A stretch of 64,000 bases of DNA from Lewinellaceae bacterium. Lineage in GTDB: Bacteria > Bacteroidota > Bacteroidia > Chitinophagales > Saprospiraceae. The position numbers and the translations under genes were made by a program. Location: assembly GCA_020636195.1 (NCBI GenBank), contig JACJYH010000002.1:620001-684000 (forward strand), in the 5' to 3' direction. Positions 15,052 through 24,531 of the stretch are shown here, piece by piece (position 1 is the stretch's first letter; each line of letters opens with the position of its first letter). A model generated the notes under the pieces. The model had not been told where the DNA came from, did not search any database, and saw nothing but the letters and a program-made list of their open reading frames with translations.

Positions 15052-16602
15052 TTATATTTTTAAAAATTTAAATGCGACTGACCCATTGGCTGAATGCACA
15101 TTTAATATGTATTGACCCAGATTTAAGTCTTGGATATCAATAGATTGGTTGTAATTGGTGCTGTTAGTCTCACCATACTTCATGATTCTACCACAAGCAT
15201 CTATGATTTCATACTTTTCAATTCCCTCACCAGAAATATTGATAAAGTCAGATGAAGGATTTGGAAATATATGCATATCAACTAAATTTGATCTGATGAT
15301 TATGATGCCAAGGTCATGCAATTGTCCTGACAAATCCAGTTCTTCAAGTTTGACATAGGTAACCCCTTTGTATGGATAAGATACGTTTTCACTGTATTTT
15401 GTGTCCCCATTGGCATAAACTTCCGCTATGCGATCGTACGTGATACCATCATACGACATACTCAAGATATATTGATAGGTGTAAGATTCAACATCCACTG
15501 ACCACTTGGCATTTAAGACATTTGCATCTACCATTTCAGCTGAAAAATTAGTGATTTTTACGGCCAAAGGCTTAGCAGGTTGATCATAGAAATCATTTTC
15601 ACTTGATTCAAGCTGGGCAACATTGATCACTGTATGGATCAAATCATCATTGGATCCATCAGCATCGCTTGTACTGTCATATCCCGTTGGATTGATTTCT
15701 CTGATGGTATATGAACCCAGATGAAGTTGATCAAAACGATAGGTTCCCAGTGGTCCGGTAGTAAAGGTGATAGGTATTCCGTTTTTATCGAGGACGGCAT
15801 TTCCTGATGGGTCAAGTAAAAGCAATTTTGCCCCGGCAAGGGGACTATTGGTTTCATTATTATATACGGTTCCTGAGATGGAGCCCAAGACTTCTTTAAA
15901 CAAAAACCCTGTAACCTTTAGTGCTTGACTATTGCTGATTCCATCGTCTTCACCGCTGTTAGCAAAACTGATGGTCAATTCCTTAATTCCAACGGCTGAA
16001 TTCAACTGAACGGCTGCTATGGAATCGTTGTGTAAAACATTACCATTCACTCCGGCGATGCAGTTGGCATAGATGCTTTGACCAGAGATTGTATAGGATT
16101 TACCTGTTTCTTTTAGCGGTTTAATCGTCAATGGAACGTCACCAAATGCATTGCTTGCAGAAACATGAACAGAATCGACGTACGTATTTTTCAAATCTGT
16201 GGTGGACTGAAGCATATCAATATCCCAAATTTGAAAACTATCTAGAAAAACAGGTTTTGAAAAAGAAAATTTTAAGTGTGTTGGAAGCTTACTTTGCTGT
16301 GTCCTTATTTGGTAGGAGAGATTTCCACGCCCATAAAAGGAATTAGATTCGGTGTAGTCACCATAATCGCTTGGATTAGAAGGCGTCGTATTTTGTAAGT
16401 AAGGATCAATGATTTGCACTGTAATGTCAATGCCATTGACTGAATAAGTATTGAGGCTGTCTCCCGGATTCCAAACGGCTTTATTTCCGGTAAATGCGCC
16501 TTCCCAAGTAAATTTTGAGAAGTTTTGAGCGCTCATTGTTATTGGGGTTGCAATATAGAGCAAAGTAACAATGGCATATATGTTTAAAATGATGTATCTC
16601 AT
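15052..16602 (-). CDS. secreted protein with SdrD-B-like domain and T9SS type A sorting domain
   Basis: 516 residues. A signal peptide ends near MSAQ. The N-terminal ~210 residues form a beta-sandwich-like domain (LKFSFSKPVFLDSFQIWDIDM). An SdrD-B/CNA-B-type domain follows (about 240-330: GSISGTVYNNETNSPLAG, GTYRFDQLHLGSYTIREI, GYDSTSDADGSND with Ca2+-binding-like acidic residues). After a further fibronectin-like stretch, the last ~75 residues are a T9SS type A sorting domain (MHIFPNPSSDFINI, YEIIDACGRIM, LNLGQYILNV). It is probably a surface or secreted adhesive protein. It is single: tRNA-Arg downstream and a gap upstream. Confidence 0.82.
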   Translation of the reverse strand: MRYIILNIYAIVTLLYIATPITMSAQNFSKFTWEGAFTGNKAVWNPGDSLNTYSVNGIDITVQIIDPYLQNTTPSNPSDYGDYTESNSFYGRGNLSYQIRTQQSKLPTHLKFSFSKPVFLDSFQIWDIDMLQSTTDLKNTYVDSVHVSASNAFGDVPLTIKPLKETGKSYTISGQSIYANCIAGVNGNVLHNDSIAAVQLNSAVGIKELTISFANSGEDDGISNSQALKVTGFLFKEVLGSISGTVYNNETNSPLAGAKLLLLDPSGNAVLDKNGIPITFTTGPLGTYRFDQLHLGSYTIREINPTGYDSTSDADGSNDDLIHTVINVAQLESSENDFYDQPAKPLAVKITNFSAEMVDANVLNAKWSVDVESYTYQYILSMSYDGITYDRIAEVYANGDTKYSENVSYPYKGVTYVKLEELDLSGQLHDLGIIIIRSNLVDMHIFPNPSSDFINISGEGIEKYEIIDACGRIMKYGETNSTNYNQSIDIQDLNLGQYILNVHSANGSVAFKFLKI

Positions 16603-16728
16603 ATTAAATAAAATTGTTATATTTATTTAACTCCAAATTCTGTGCCAAATTTGAAATCTATTTTAAAATATGAAAATTTGGATATAAAATATAAATATAT
16701 GAAAATGAGTTATTTACCACATTTTCCC

Positions 16729-17769
16729 CTAGAGTTGAAGTAAGAATTGTACCGTATCAATATTGTCTGCGAAATCGTCAATACTCGGGTATTGTGACAT
16801 GCCAAATGGCACTGTTTTGTGGTTATTTATCGGGAAACTGGCAACGACACACTGTAATTTATTTTTGTTTTCTTCTAAAAAGAATTCAAAATCATTTAGA
16901 TCATCATAATATTCAATATTGACACTTCCTAATCGGGCATGAAGCTGACGAGTAACCTTCAGTGAAATAAAATCATTATGATAGAATTCTTCTTTGCCCA
17001 GAAGCCAAAGCGCCTTATTGTAGTCGTAGTTGTTTTTATATTTGTGATGGTTGATCACAGATTCAAAATCAGATAATCCTTGAAAAATTTTATTTAAATC
17101 ATAATTTTTAGGAAGAAACAATTTGCCAACATTTCGGCACCCCAACCCAAAATAACTAAAGATATCATCGCCCAATGCTTTCAGTTGCTCATCAGTTTCT
17201 TCTCCTGTAAGCACTGCAACACTGGTTCTGTTGTGGCGAATGATATGGGGTACATCTGAAAAATAGTATTTAAATAATTTTGCAGAATTATCTGAACCGG
17301 TAGCAATGATCGCTTCGTACCCTGATATTTTCTCTACGCTAGAAATGGGTTTTCTTGGGTCTCTTGCATTGATAAAGTCACCAACGTATTTCATCAATGG
17401 TGTGTCTTTATCAGAATATTTTATTTGGATATAATGACCCAAAAGATAACAAATCATTAAGTCATGAAAACCAACCAATGGAATGTTGCCGGCAGGAATC
17501 AGACCTATTCTTTTAGGAATGACGCTATCATCCAAATGGTATTTTAATATTATAAGATCAAGAGACTCCGAAGAAAGGAAATGGACGCGAATAGCATCCA
17601 GTGATTTTTCAATGTTTGTCTGCGTAAACCATAGGTTGGACAGTTCCGCTTGTTTGATTGCAGAAATGAGTTCAGAATCTGCACATTCTGAAAATACAAA
17701 CCCAAGTTCTATTAGATATTGTCGGCGTTCTAAGATCGTTGGAAATCGATCTCCTTTACTATTATTCAT
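16729..17769 (-). CDS. LuxC-like acyl-CoA reductase family protein
   Basis: 346 residues matching the LuxC/acyl-CoA reductase family (aldehyde-dehydrogenase fold). Seen: IGLIPAGNIPLVGFHDL, typical of the nucleotide-binding part; GYEAIIATGSDNSAK; and FGLGCRNVGK with the likely nucleophile cysteine at about residue 211. Family members reduce fatty acyl groups to aldehydes with NADPH. No luxAB or luxDE neighbours are present, so a lipid-metabolism role is more likely than light production. Its start overlaps the end of the PorV-like gene by 8 bp, so the two are co-translated. Many Bacteroidota carry this reductase, but its substrate is not established. Confidence 0.8.
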   Translation of the reverse strand: MNNSKGDRFPTILERRQYLIELGFVFSECADSELISAIKQAELSNLWFTQTNIEKSLDAIRVHFLSSESLDLIILKYHLDDSVIPKRIGLIPAGNIPLVGFHDLMICYLLGHYIQIKYSDKDTPLMKYVGDFINARDPRKPISSVEKISGYEAIIATGSDNSAKLFKYYFSDVPHIIRHNRTSVAVLTGEETDEQLKALGDDIFSYFGLGCRNVGKLFLPKNYDLNKIFQGLSDFESVINHHKYKNNYDYNKALWLLGKEEFYHNDFISLKVTRQLHARLGSVNIEYYDDLNDFEFFLEENKNKLQCVVASFPINNHKTVPFGMSQYPSIDDFADNIDTVQFLLQL

Positions 17770-18865
17770 TAGGAATAAAATCCAATCCTATGGAAAAGAT
17801 ATGTGATGCCTTAATGCCACTGACGCTTCCTAAATTTGTCAATGCGTAATCCACTCTCAGCCTACCTAATTTTAAACCTAAACCTACATTGGGTTGTAGT
17901 TCGAATTTTTTGGTTGCAGCGTTCGTTGGATTGATCACTTTCTGAATATTGCCTACTCCAAATCTTATAAATACTTTGTCGGCATATCCGCCTTCAAATC
18001 CCAACGATGGGTCGAAATTGATGTGGTTTCCTGAAAAGATGGCTGCTTTTGTCCCATCTGTAGAAATGTTGAGGTCCACCTCTCCAAGATAAGAAAAGTT
18101 GGAAATTTTACCTTTGTATCCGCCACCAACGATAATTCTTGGGAGTGTTAATTCCGTAGAAGAAACAGGTATTTCATTGTTCGTATTCGCGAATGTCTCT
18201 TTTTCTTCATCAGTAAATGAGAATGACCAAGTATTGACTGTAGTTGTAACATCCTTTGCCGTTACTCCAAACAAAATGTTGTCAGACTTATACCTGATGC
18301 CAACGTCGGCGCCAAATCCCCAAGCTTTTCCAAATTTACCTACTGACCTGTGGATGATTTTGACACTACCACCGACTGCCCAATCGCCATCAATATCCAA
18401 TGCACGGCTGTATGAAAAAAGGCCTGCATAATCTGCGGCAGAAAAATTTGTTACTCTATCATAATCCACAGTACCATCGGCGCTGATCAGATTCAATGTG
18501 TAAGGAATATTGTCCACACCCAACCTAATCAGTGAAAAGCATGCAACAGATGGATTTCTAGAATCCAGTTTTTTGGAAATAGAAAAATAATCGTAGTTTG
18601 AAATTCCTCCAAACCAAGACGCATGCATAGCATTCAGCTGTAAAGGGCTCTCAACGGAAGCTAAAGCACCCGGATTCCAGTAAGCAGCTGTGCCATCTTC
18701 TACAGATGCAGAGACAGCACCGAACATGCCATGCGCCCTAGCTCCGACACCAATATTTAAAAATTCGTTTACAAACTTTTGCCCATTGAGTGATGACGTA
18801 AGTATTCCTAAAAAAATGAATACTGCGAATAGTCCATTCCTATAAAAGTTGATTTTATGCATCAT
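17762..18865 (-). CDS. PorV/PorQ-family outer-membrane protein
   Basis: A 367-residue barrel protein with a signal peptide. The conserved N-terminal block FLNIGVGARAHGMFGAVSASVEDGTAAYWNPGALA is the hallmark of PorV/PorQ-like (UPF0164, FadL-related) proteins; it is followed by repeated strand motifs. PorV recruits T9SS cargo to the attachment complex; PorQ is a related accessory. The window has several T9SS cargo proteins, so either role fits. The sequence alone does not separate PorV, PorQ or a third paralogue. It is the first gene of a two-gene unit with the acyl-CoA reductase. Confidence 0.78.
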   Translation of the reverse strand: MMHKINFYRNGLFAVFIFLGILTSSLNGQKFVNEFLNIGVGARAHGMFGAVSASVEDGTAAYWNPGALASVESPLQLNAMHASWFGGISNYDYFSISKKLDSRNPSVACFSLIRLGVDNIPYTLNLISADGTVDYDRVTNFSAADYAGLFSYSRALDIDGDWAVGGSVKIIHRSVGKFGKAWGFGADVGIRYKSDNILFGVTAKDVTTTVNTWSFSFTDEEKETFANTNNEIPVSSTELTLPRIIVGGGYKGKISNFSYLGEVDLNISTDGTKAAIFSGNHINFDPSLGFEGGYADKVFIRFGVGNIQKVINPTNAATKKFELQPNVGLGLKLGRLRVDYALTNLGSVSGIKASHIFSIGLDFIPNE

Positions 18866-18984
18866 TGAATGATTGTTAAAGGATTAGGTGTTTAATTTTC
18901 TGTATTTCTTTGAAAAATATAAATCAATATTATTACCATAACGGCACTTTACACAAATTATTTTATCTTTATCACTGAAATCAA

Positions 18985-20712
18985 ATGTGTCCTATATTTA
19001 TGTTCATATTTAAAACCACAAATATACATAAATTACTAATATTATATGTATTGGTGCTTTTTTCATGTCGCATCCATCCTGTGGACAATGAAAAGTATTC
19101 CATTACAAAATATGCACAAAGTAACGATGGAATGGTGGTGTCTGCCCATCCTTTGGCTTCCAATGTTGGTGTTGATATTTTAAAAATGGGAGGAAACGCA
19201 GTGGATGCTGCTATAGCAGTACAGTTTGCTTTGGCTGTGGTGTATCCGGGTGCGGGAAATATTGGAGGAGGTGGATTTATGGTCATTCAAAGTCAAAAAG
19301 GAGTTTCTGATTGCATTGATTACAGGGAAAAAGCTCCTTTGAAAGCCACTGAAAAAATGTACCAGGATAGTAATGGTATTGTCATAGACAGTTTGAGTAA
19401 GTTTGGTGCCCTTGCCGCAGGTGTTCCAGGTTCCGTCGATGGAATGGTATTGGCATTCGAGCATTATAGCCAATTGAAGGATTGGAAAGCACTCATTCAA
19501 CCAGCTATCGACTTAGCAAATAATGGGTTTCCTATAACAGAAAATGAAGCCAACCAATTAAATAGCAAGCAATCAGATTTTAAAAATAACAATAGATTTA
19601 TAACCCAATTTGAACGTGCTCATTGGGAGAAAGGGGATATTTTAGTGCAGAAAGACCTTGCACATACGCTTGAGTTGATCAGAGATAATGGTAGAGATGG
19701 ATTTTATTCAGGAGAAGTGGCGCAAGCGATTGTCGATGAAATGCAAGCAATGGGAGGTTTGATTTCATTAGAAGACATGAATTCATACCATGCCACACAA
19801 AGAACTCCTATCACTACACAATACAAAGGATATGATATCATCTCAATGCCACCTCCAAGTAGTGGTGGCATATGCTTGGTTCAATTGTTGAGAACAATAG
19901 AGCCATATCCAATTCATGAAATGGGTTTTCATAGCGCTGAATCAGTTCATATGATGGTGGAAGCTGAAAGGCGCGTTTATGCGGATCGTTCAGAACATCT
20001 TGGTGATCCCGATTATTACAAAGTGCCCATGAAGACTTTGCTAAGTTCAGAATATAATGCGGACAGATTCAAGGATTTTGATCGCCAAAAGGCAACAAAA
20101 AGTCAGGATGTAAAACCCGGAATCATTGAGCACGAAGAAACTACACATGTTTCCATCATTGATATGGATGGCAATGCTGTTTCTCTGACAACCACTTTAA
20201 ATGGCGGTTATGGATCATGCACCGTTGTGAAAGGATGTGGATTTTTATTGAATAATGAGATGGATGACTTTTCTGTTAAACCCGGTGTTCCCAATATGTT
20301 TGGTTTGGTGGGCGCGGAAGCCAATAAAATAGAACCTTCAAAAAGAATGCTCAGCAGCATGACTCCGACCATAGTCATGAAAGATGGTAAAATAAAGATG
20401 ATTGTAGGAACTCCTGGAGGCTCAACAATCATAACTTCGGTTTTTCAGGTAGTTGTCAACGTGATAGATTTTGGAATGGATGTCTCTCAGGCAGTACAGT
20501 CACCACGTTTTCATCATCAATGGTTGCCGGACACCATTTATATGGAACCTAATGCGTTGAGTGAGGAAACAATGCAAAAATTAAAAGATATAGGTCACAA
20601 CTTTTCAGTGAAAAACCAGATAGGTAGGGTAGAAGCAATAGTTGTTGATAGTAGTGGCATAAGGCATGGTGCCGCAGATAAAAGAGGTGACGATACAGTG
20701 GTAGGATATTAA
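18985..20712 (+). CDS. ggt: gamma-glutamyltransferase
   Basis: A 575-residue gamma-glutamyltransferase precursor of typical length. The N-terminal hydrophobic segment ends in LVLFSC, a lipobox. Seen: VVSAHPLASNVGVDILKMGGNAVDAAIA and VYPGAGNIGGGGFMVI in the large subunit. Autocleavage occurs before the nucleophile threonine in EETTHVSI at about residue 386. MLSSMTPTIV and GTPGGSTI form the substrate pocket. It cleaves glutathione and gamma-glutamyl compounds in the periplasm. The ATG at 18985 follows a near-consensus TATCTTTA box (one mismatch); a second ATG at 19000 is possible. The small membrane gene at 20727 follows by 14 bp. Confidence 0.92.
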   Translation: MCPIFMFIFKTTNIHKLLILYVLVLFSCRIHPVDNEKYSITKYAQSNDGMVVSAHPLASNVGVDILKMGGNAVDAAIAVQFALAVVYPGAGNIGGGGFMVIQSQKGVSDCIDYREKAPLKATEKMYQDSNGIVIDSLSKFGALAAGVPGSVDGMVLAFEHYSQLKDWKALIQPAIDLANNGFPITENEANQLNSKQSDFKNNNRFITQFERAHWEKGDILVQKDLAHTLELIRDNGRDGFYSGEVAQAIVDEMQAMGGLISLEDMNSYHATQRTPITTQYKGYDIISMPPPSSGGICLVQLLRTIEPYPIHEMGFHSAESVHMMVEAERRVYADRSEHLGDPDYYKVPMKTLLSSEYNADRFKDFDRQKATKSQDVKPGIIEHEETTHVSIIDMDGNAVSLTTTLNGGYGSCTVVKGCGFLLNNEMDDFSVKPGVPNMFGLVGAEANKIEPSKRMLSSMTPTIVMKDGKIKMIVGTPGGSTIITSVFQVVVNVIDFGMDVSQAVQSPRFHHQWLPDTIYMEPNALSEETMQKLKDIGHNFSVKNQIGRVEAIVVDSSGIRHGAADKRGDDTVVGY

Positions 20713-20726
20713 ATCAAAACATCAGA

Positions 20727-21134
20727 ATGCGATACGTTTTTGGAATATTTACAGGTTTAGTAACGGCAGCACTTATTTTGGTCATGGCGCAAATGATCAG
20801 AGAAGGCATGTATCCCAAGCCATATGATTTTAGTTCTGATCAGATCGGTAAAATGAATGCTTGGATTGCGACATGGCAAAGAAATGCTTTTATTGTTGTC
20901 ACCATAGGTCATGGATTGGCAGCATTTGCTGCAGGATTGATCAGTAGTTTGACGGTCGGCCAAAGCAGAATGTCAGCTGGCATCATATCTATTTGCATCG
21001 TTTTTATCCCCGTTATGGTTTATCTTTTTACCTATAGTTTTCCAGTTTGGTTTGTTGTGACGGATACGGTAGTCACTGCTATTTTAGGCTTTATAAGCGT
21101 TACCATAGGCAGTAGCAGAGTCAGTGATTACTGA
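20727..21134 (+). CDS. small integral membrane protein, four helices
   Basis: 135 residues with four predicted membrane helices (about 1-22, 52-74, 80-103 and 108-130). There is an extracytoplasmic or cytoplasmic loop MIREGMYPKPYDFSSDQIGKMNAWI between the first two. No enzyme motif is visible and I do not recognise the family with certainty. It is 14 bp downstream of ggt and likely cotranscribed; a link to gamma-glutamyl metabolism is only positional. It converges with the SDR gene with a 3-bp gap and no terminator between them. Confidence 0.65.
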   Translation: MRYVFGIFTGLVTAALILVMAQMIREGMYPKPYDFSSDQIGKMNAWIATWQRNAFIVVTIGHGLAAFAAGLISSLTVGQSRMSAGIISICIVFIPVMVYLFTYSFPVWFVVTDTVVTAILGFISVTIGSSRVSDY

Positions 21135-21137
21135 TAT

Positions 21138-21998
21138 TTAAACAGGTCTGAATTTGTCTCCTTTCTTAAGTGTCTTCAAAATCAAGTAATCCTGAATGGT
21201 TGATGGAATAGATAAGAATAACCTAAAAAAGAACGGTTTTGGATGCACTAAATATCTATGTTTTGGATTGTTACTTTCTAGGACTTTTTTGACAACAGAA
21301 ACTACAGCAGTAACGGGAAGGCCAATTTTTTCAGAATTCAAGATGATTTTATCGGCTTTCTGCACCACGTCTTTATATTCTGTCTGAAAATATTTATCCA
21401 TCTTGCCCAGATTTTTCTTCCAAATTGGAGTCTTTATTGGTCCGGGTTCAATGGCCGTGACCTTAATACCAAAGGATGCTAGTTCACGTCTGAATATATC
21501 ATTCATGCTTTCCAAGGCATGTTTACTGATGCAATATGTGCCATTAAAAGGCATGTTGACGAGGCCAGACACTGAGCTGATATGTATGATTTTACCTGGT
21601 TTAAATTGGGGATTCACACCTAACCAAGGAAGTAACGCTTGAGAAATCCGGCGCACAGCATGAACATTGACATCCATCGCTTGATCAAACTCTACATCTG
21701 AAATATATTGCAATGGACCCGGAAAAACAATGCCTACATTGTGAATTAATGCAAATAATCCGTGGCTATCCAAAATGGGTGATACATCCTTGATCACCTG
21801 TTTTGTTTTTTCTCTATCCTGAACATCGAATTGCACGATTTTGCCTTTGCTGCCTGTAATATTAGAAATTTTTTCAAGGTCTTCTTGAGTCCTTACAGTG
21901 CCGATTACGAAATAGCCTGATTCGATCAAATTTGTCAATAGTCCATAACCGATACCTGAACTCACACCAGTGATGAATACCACATTTTTATCCGACAT
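21138..21998 (-). CDS. short-chain dehydrogenase/reductase
   Basis: A 286-residue classical SDR: the NAD(P)-binding TGVSSGIG at residues 11-18, FDVQDRE after the second fold, NVG in place of the usual NAG, the catalytic Ser in HISSVSG, and Y-x3-K in TYCISKHALE. The C-terminal ~60 residues extend beyond the core and are basic and hydrophobic (FFFRLFLSIPSTIQDYLILK), as in membrane-associated retinol or hydroxysteroid-type SDRs. The substrate is not deducible. It overlaps the upstream membrane gene by 11 bp and is the last gene of the hutU operon. Confidence 0.82.
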   Translation of the reverse strand: MSDKNVVFITGVSSGIGYGLLTNLIESGYFVIGTVRTQEDLEKISNITGSKGKIVQFDVQDREKTKQVIKDVSPILDSHGLFALIHNVGIVFPGPLQYISDVEFDQAMDVNVHAVRRISQALLPWLGVNPQFKPGKIIHISSVSGLVNMPFNGTYCISKHALESMNDIFRRELASFGIKVTAIEPGPIKTPIWKKNLGKMDKYFQTEYKDVVQKADKIILNSEKIGLPVTAVVSVVKKVLESNNPKHRYLVHPKPFFFRLFLSIPSTIQDYLILKTLKKGDKFRPV

Positions 21999-22512
21999 TG
22001 CGATTGTTTTTAAATTTATTCAATATTCTATTAAATTCCTTCAATCTGAATTCTGTCAAGATACCTATGCTAAATTCTATTCCAGAAATGAGTGCAATTG
22101 GAATAGATGTACCTGTGAAAACAGCCTTATGTGCTGTAAAAAGTCCAACAAACGACAATACACTAAAAAATACCAACATATACGTATATACACGCCTATT
22201 GATGTGCTTTTTTTGAATCCTATAGGATGTGTAGGCAATCTCTTCATCCAATAATTGTGCGGATATGTGATTGGTATTATCAAATATTTTCATCCTTCTA
22301 TAACTGTAAAGCATGATCATGATACCTTTTCCAATACAATACGCAGAAAACAATAAAAATCCTATCGATAAATAGGTGAATCCGGGAGATAGGTTTAAGT
22401 ATCGGCTGGTCAATCCAAAAACAATAAACAATATTCCAATGAGAAAGTAGATTAACCCGGCAATCACATCACCTTTGTAAATAATTTTACATTTATCGAT
22501 AATACTATCCAT
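21988..22512 (-). CDS. integral membrane protein of unknown function
   Basis: 174 residues with four hydrophobic helices (about 17-36, 45-66, 105-123 and 131-150) and a charged central loop (YRRMKIFDNTNHISAQLLDEEIAYTSYRIQKKHINRR). It starts directly after the hutU stop with no gap and overlaps the SDR gene by 11 bp, so it is embedded in one translationally coupled operon. No family is recognised. Confidence 0.65.
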   Translation of the reverse strand: MDSIIDKCKIIYKGDVIAGLIYFLIGILFIVFGLTSRYLNLSPGFTYLSIGFLLFSAYCIGKGIMIMLYSYRRMKIFDNTNHISAQLLDEEIAYTSYRIQKKHINRRVYTYMLVFFSVLSFVGLFTAHKAVFTGTSIPIALISGIEFSIGILTEFRLKEFNRILNKFKNNRNVG

Positions 22513-24531
22513 TTACTTGACGTGTTTGGAGAGGAGAGCTTCATCTACGATGTGTGGCAAGGTCACATTCAAGTCCGCATTATCTTCCATGGCTCTTTTG
22601 ATGGCAAAAATGGCTTCAGGGTTACGTGCCCAACTTCTTCTTGCGATGCCGTTGTTGACATCCCAATATAACATGGATTTGATCTTCTTTTTCGACTTTT
22701 TACTGCCGTCAATATACATTCCAAATCCTCCATTGATGGCTTCACCCCAACCTACGCCACCACCATTGTGGAGAGAAATCCACGTAGCGCCTCTGAAGGC
22801 ATCACCAACGAAATTGTGCACTGCCATGTCAGCTGTAAATTGTGACCCGTCGTATATATTGGCGGTTTCTCTATATGGTGAATCAGTGCCTGAGACATCA
22901 TGATGGTCTCTTCCCAATACTATTCCTGCCTTCAATTTTCCGTTTTTAATGGCTTTATTGAAAGCAAGTGCGATTTTGATTCTACCTTCTGCGTCTGCGT
23001 ACAATATTCTCGATTTTGAACCAACGATAGGTAGATTCTCTCTTGCAGATTCTATCCAAAGTAAATTGTCATTCAATTGAGAGTGGATGGCACTTGGAGA
23101 TGTTTGAACGAGCTTTTTAAGTACTTTTGCAGCAATTTTATCTGTTTTATACAGATCTTCTTCATCACCTGAAAGACATACCCATCGGAAGGGACCAAAG
23201 CCAAAGTCAAAACACATTGGACCCATGATATCTTCTACATACGATGGATAGGCAAATTGCTTTTTCTTTTTATCTTTCCACACTTTAGCTCCAGCTTCTC
23301 CAGCTTCTTTCAAGAAAGCGTTGCCATAATCCCAAAAGTACATACCTGAAGCAGCCAGGGTATTGATGGCATCGACATGGCGAATTAATGATGCCTTTAC
23401 TGCTTGTTGGAATGCTTTTTTATCATCAATGAGTAATTGCTTGGCTTCTTCAAAAGTGTAGCCGACTGGACAATAACCCATATCATCAATATTGTGAAGT
23501 GATGTTTGATCTGAACCTAATTCAATTTTTAAATTTGATTGAACGGCTTTTTCCCAAAAATCAACTATATTTCCATAATAAATCAATGCTGCCGGTTTCA
23601 ATTCTGCTCGGTATTGGTTTATTTTGGCTACCAATTTATTTAAATCTTCATATACATCTACTCCTTGGATGTATCCATCATTTATTCTTTGTTGTATGGC
23701 TTCTCTATCCACTTCCGCAATCACACCAACAGCGCCGGTAATGACAGCTGCTTTAGCTTGTGCCCCTGACATTCCACCTAAACCGGAAGTTACAAAAACT
23801 TTTCCTCTTAAATCTGTGGTACCAAACCCTAAAATCCTTCCTGCATTCATCAGCGTCAAAGTAGTTCCATGCACAATGCCTTGAGGTCCGATATACATGA
23901 ATGAGCCTGCCGTCATCTGTCCATAAGAAGTCACCCCTAAGGCATTGAATTTATTCCAATCCTCCTTTTTACTATAATTAGGCACCATCATCCCATTGGT
24001 TACAACTACTCTTGGCGCATTTTTATGGGATGGGAATAGACCAAGTGGATGACCTGAGTACAACACCAAGGTTTGTTTTTCTGTCATTTCTGACAAATAC
24101 TTCATGGTCAAATGATATTGTGCCCAGTTTTGAAAAACGGCACCATTGCCACCATATGTGATGAGTTCTTCAGGATGTTTTGCTACAAGAATATCCAAGT
24201 TGTTCTGGATCATTAGCATAATTGCTCCAGCTTGCTTGGTTTTGCAGGGATATTCATCAATTGGTTTTGCAGCTATAGTCTCTAATGGTTTAAATCTGTA
24301 CATATAGATTCGACCATAATTATCGAGTTCATCCGAAAATTCCTGAGCCAAAAGATCATGAAATTTTGCAGGAAAATATCTTAATGCATTTTTTACCGCT
24401 AATATCCGATCATCATGCGAAAGTGAAGTAATTACTCGTTTAGGAGCATGTGAAACTTGTTTGTTCAATCCGGAATGTTCCGGAAGAGTTTCGAAATCTT
24501 TAAGGAAAATGTGATGATGGTGATTTTTCAT
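22513..24531 (-). CDS. hutU: urocanate hydratase
   Basis: 672 residues, the long form of urocanase. It converts urocanate to imidazolonepropionate in histidine breakdown, using tightly bound NAD+ in the cytoplasm. Conserved blocks: TYGGNGAVFQNWAQY, LYSGHPLGLFPSH, MTAGSFMYIGPQGIVHGTT, VTSGLGGMSGAQAKAA (NAD-binding glycine-rich segment), MGPMCFDFGFGPFRWVCLSG with the active-site cysteine region, and HNGGGVGWGEAINGGFGM. The N-terminus has a run of four histidines. The start overlaps the upstream stop (TAATG). No hutH, hutI or hutG is in the window, so the rest of the pathway must be elsewhere or absent. Confidence 0.95.
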   Translation of the reverse strand: MKNHHHHIFLKDFETLPEHSGLNKQVSHAPKRVITSLSHDDRILAVKNALRYFPAKFHDLLAQEFSDELDNYGRIYMYRFKPLETIAAKPIDEYPCKTKQAGAIMLMIQNNLDILVAKHPEELITYGGNGAVFQNWAQYHLTMKYLSEMTEKQTLVLYSGHPLGLFPSHKNAPRVVVTNGMMVPNYSKKEDWNKFNALGVTSYGQMTAGSFMYIGPQGIVHGTTLTLMNAGRILGFGTTDLRGKVFVTSGLGGMSGAQAKAAVITGAVGVIAEVDREAIQQRINDGYIQGVDVYEDLNKLVAKINQYRAELKPAALIYYGNIVDFWEKAVQSNLKIELGSDQTSLHNIDDMGYCPVGYTFEEAKQLLIDDKKAFQQAVKASLIRHVDAINTLAASGMYFWDYGNAFLKEAGEAGAKVWKDKKKKQFAYPSYVEDIMGPMCFDFGFGPFRWVCLSGDEEDLYKTDKIAAKVLKKLVQTSPSAIHSQLNDNLLWIESARENLPIVGSKSRILYADAEGRIKIALAFNKAIKNGKLKAGIVLGRDHHDVSGTDSPYRETANIYDGSQFTADMAVHNFVGDAFRGATWISLHNGGGVGWGEAINGGFGMYIDGSKKSKKKIKSMLYWDVNNGIARRSWARNPEAIFAIKRAMEDNADLNVTLPHIVDEALLSKHVK

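Noticed and set aside
16729..17769. Bioluminescence locus
   Set aside because: Only a LuxC-like reductase is present; no luciferase, LuxD or LuxE genes are nearby, and the family is common in non-luminous Bacteroidota.
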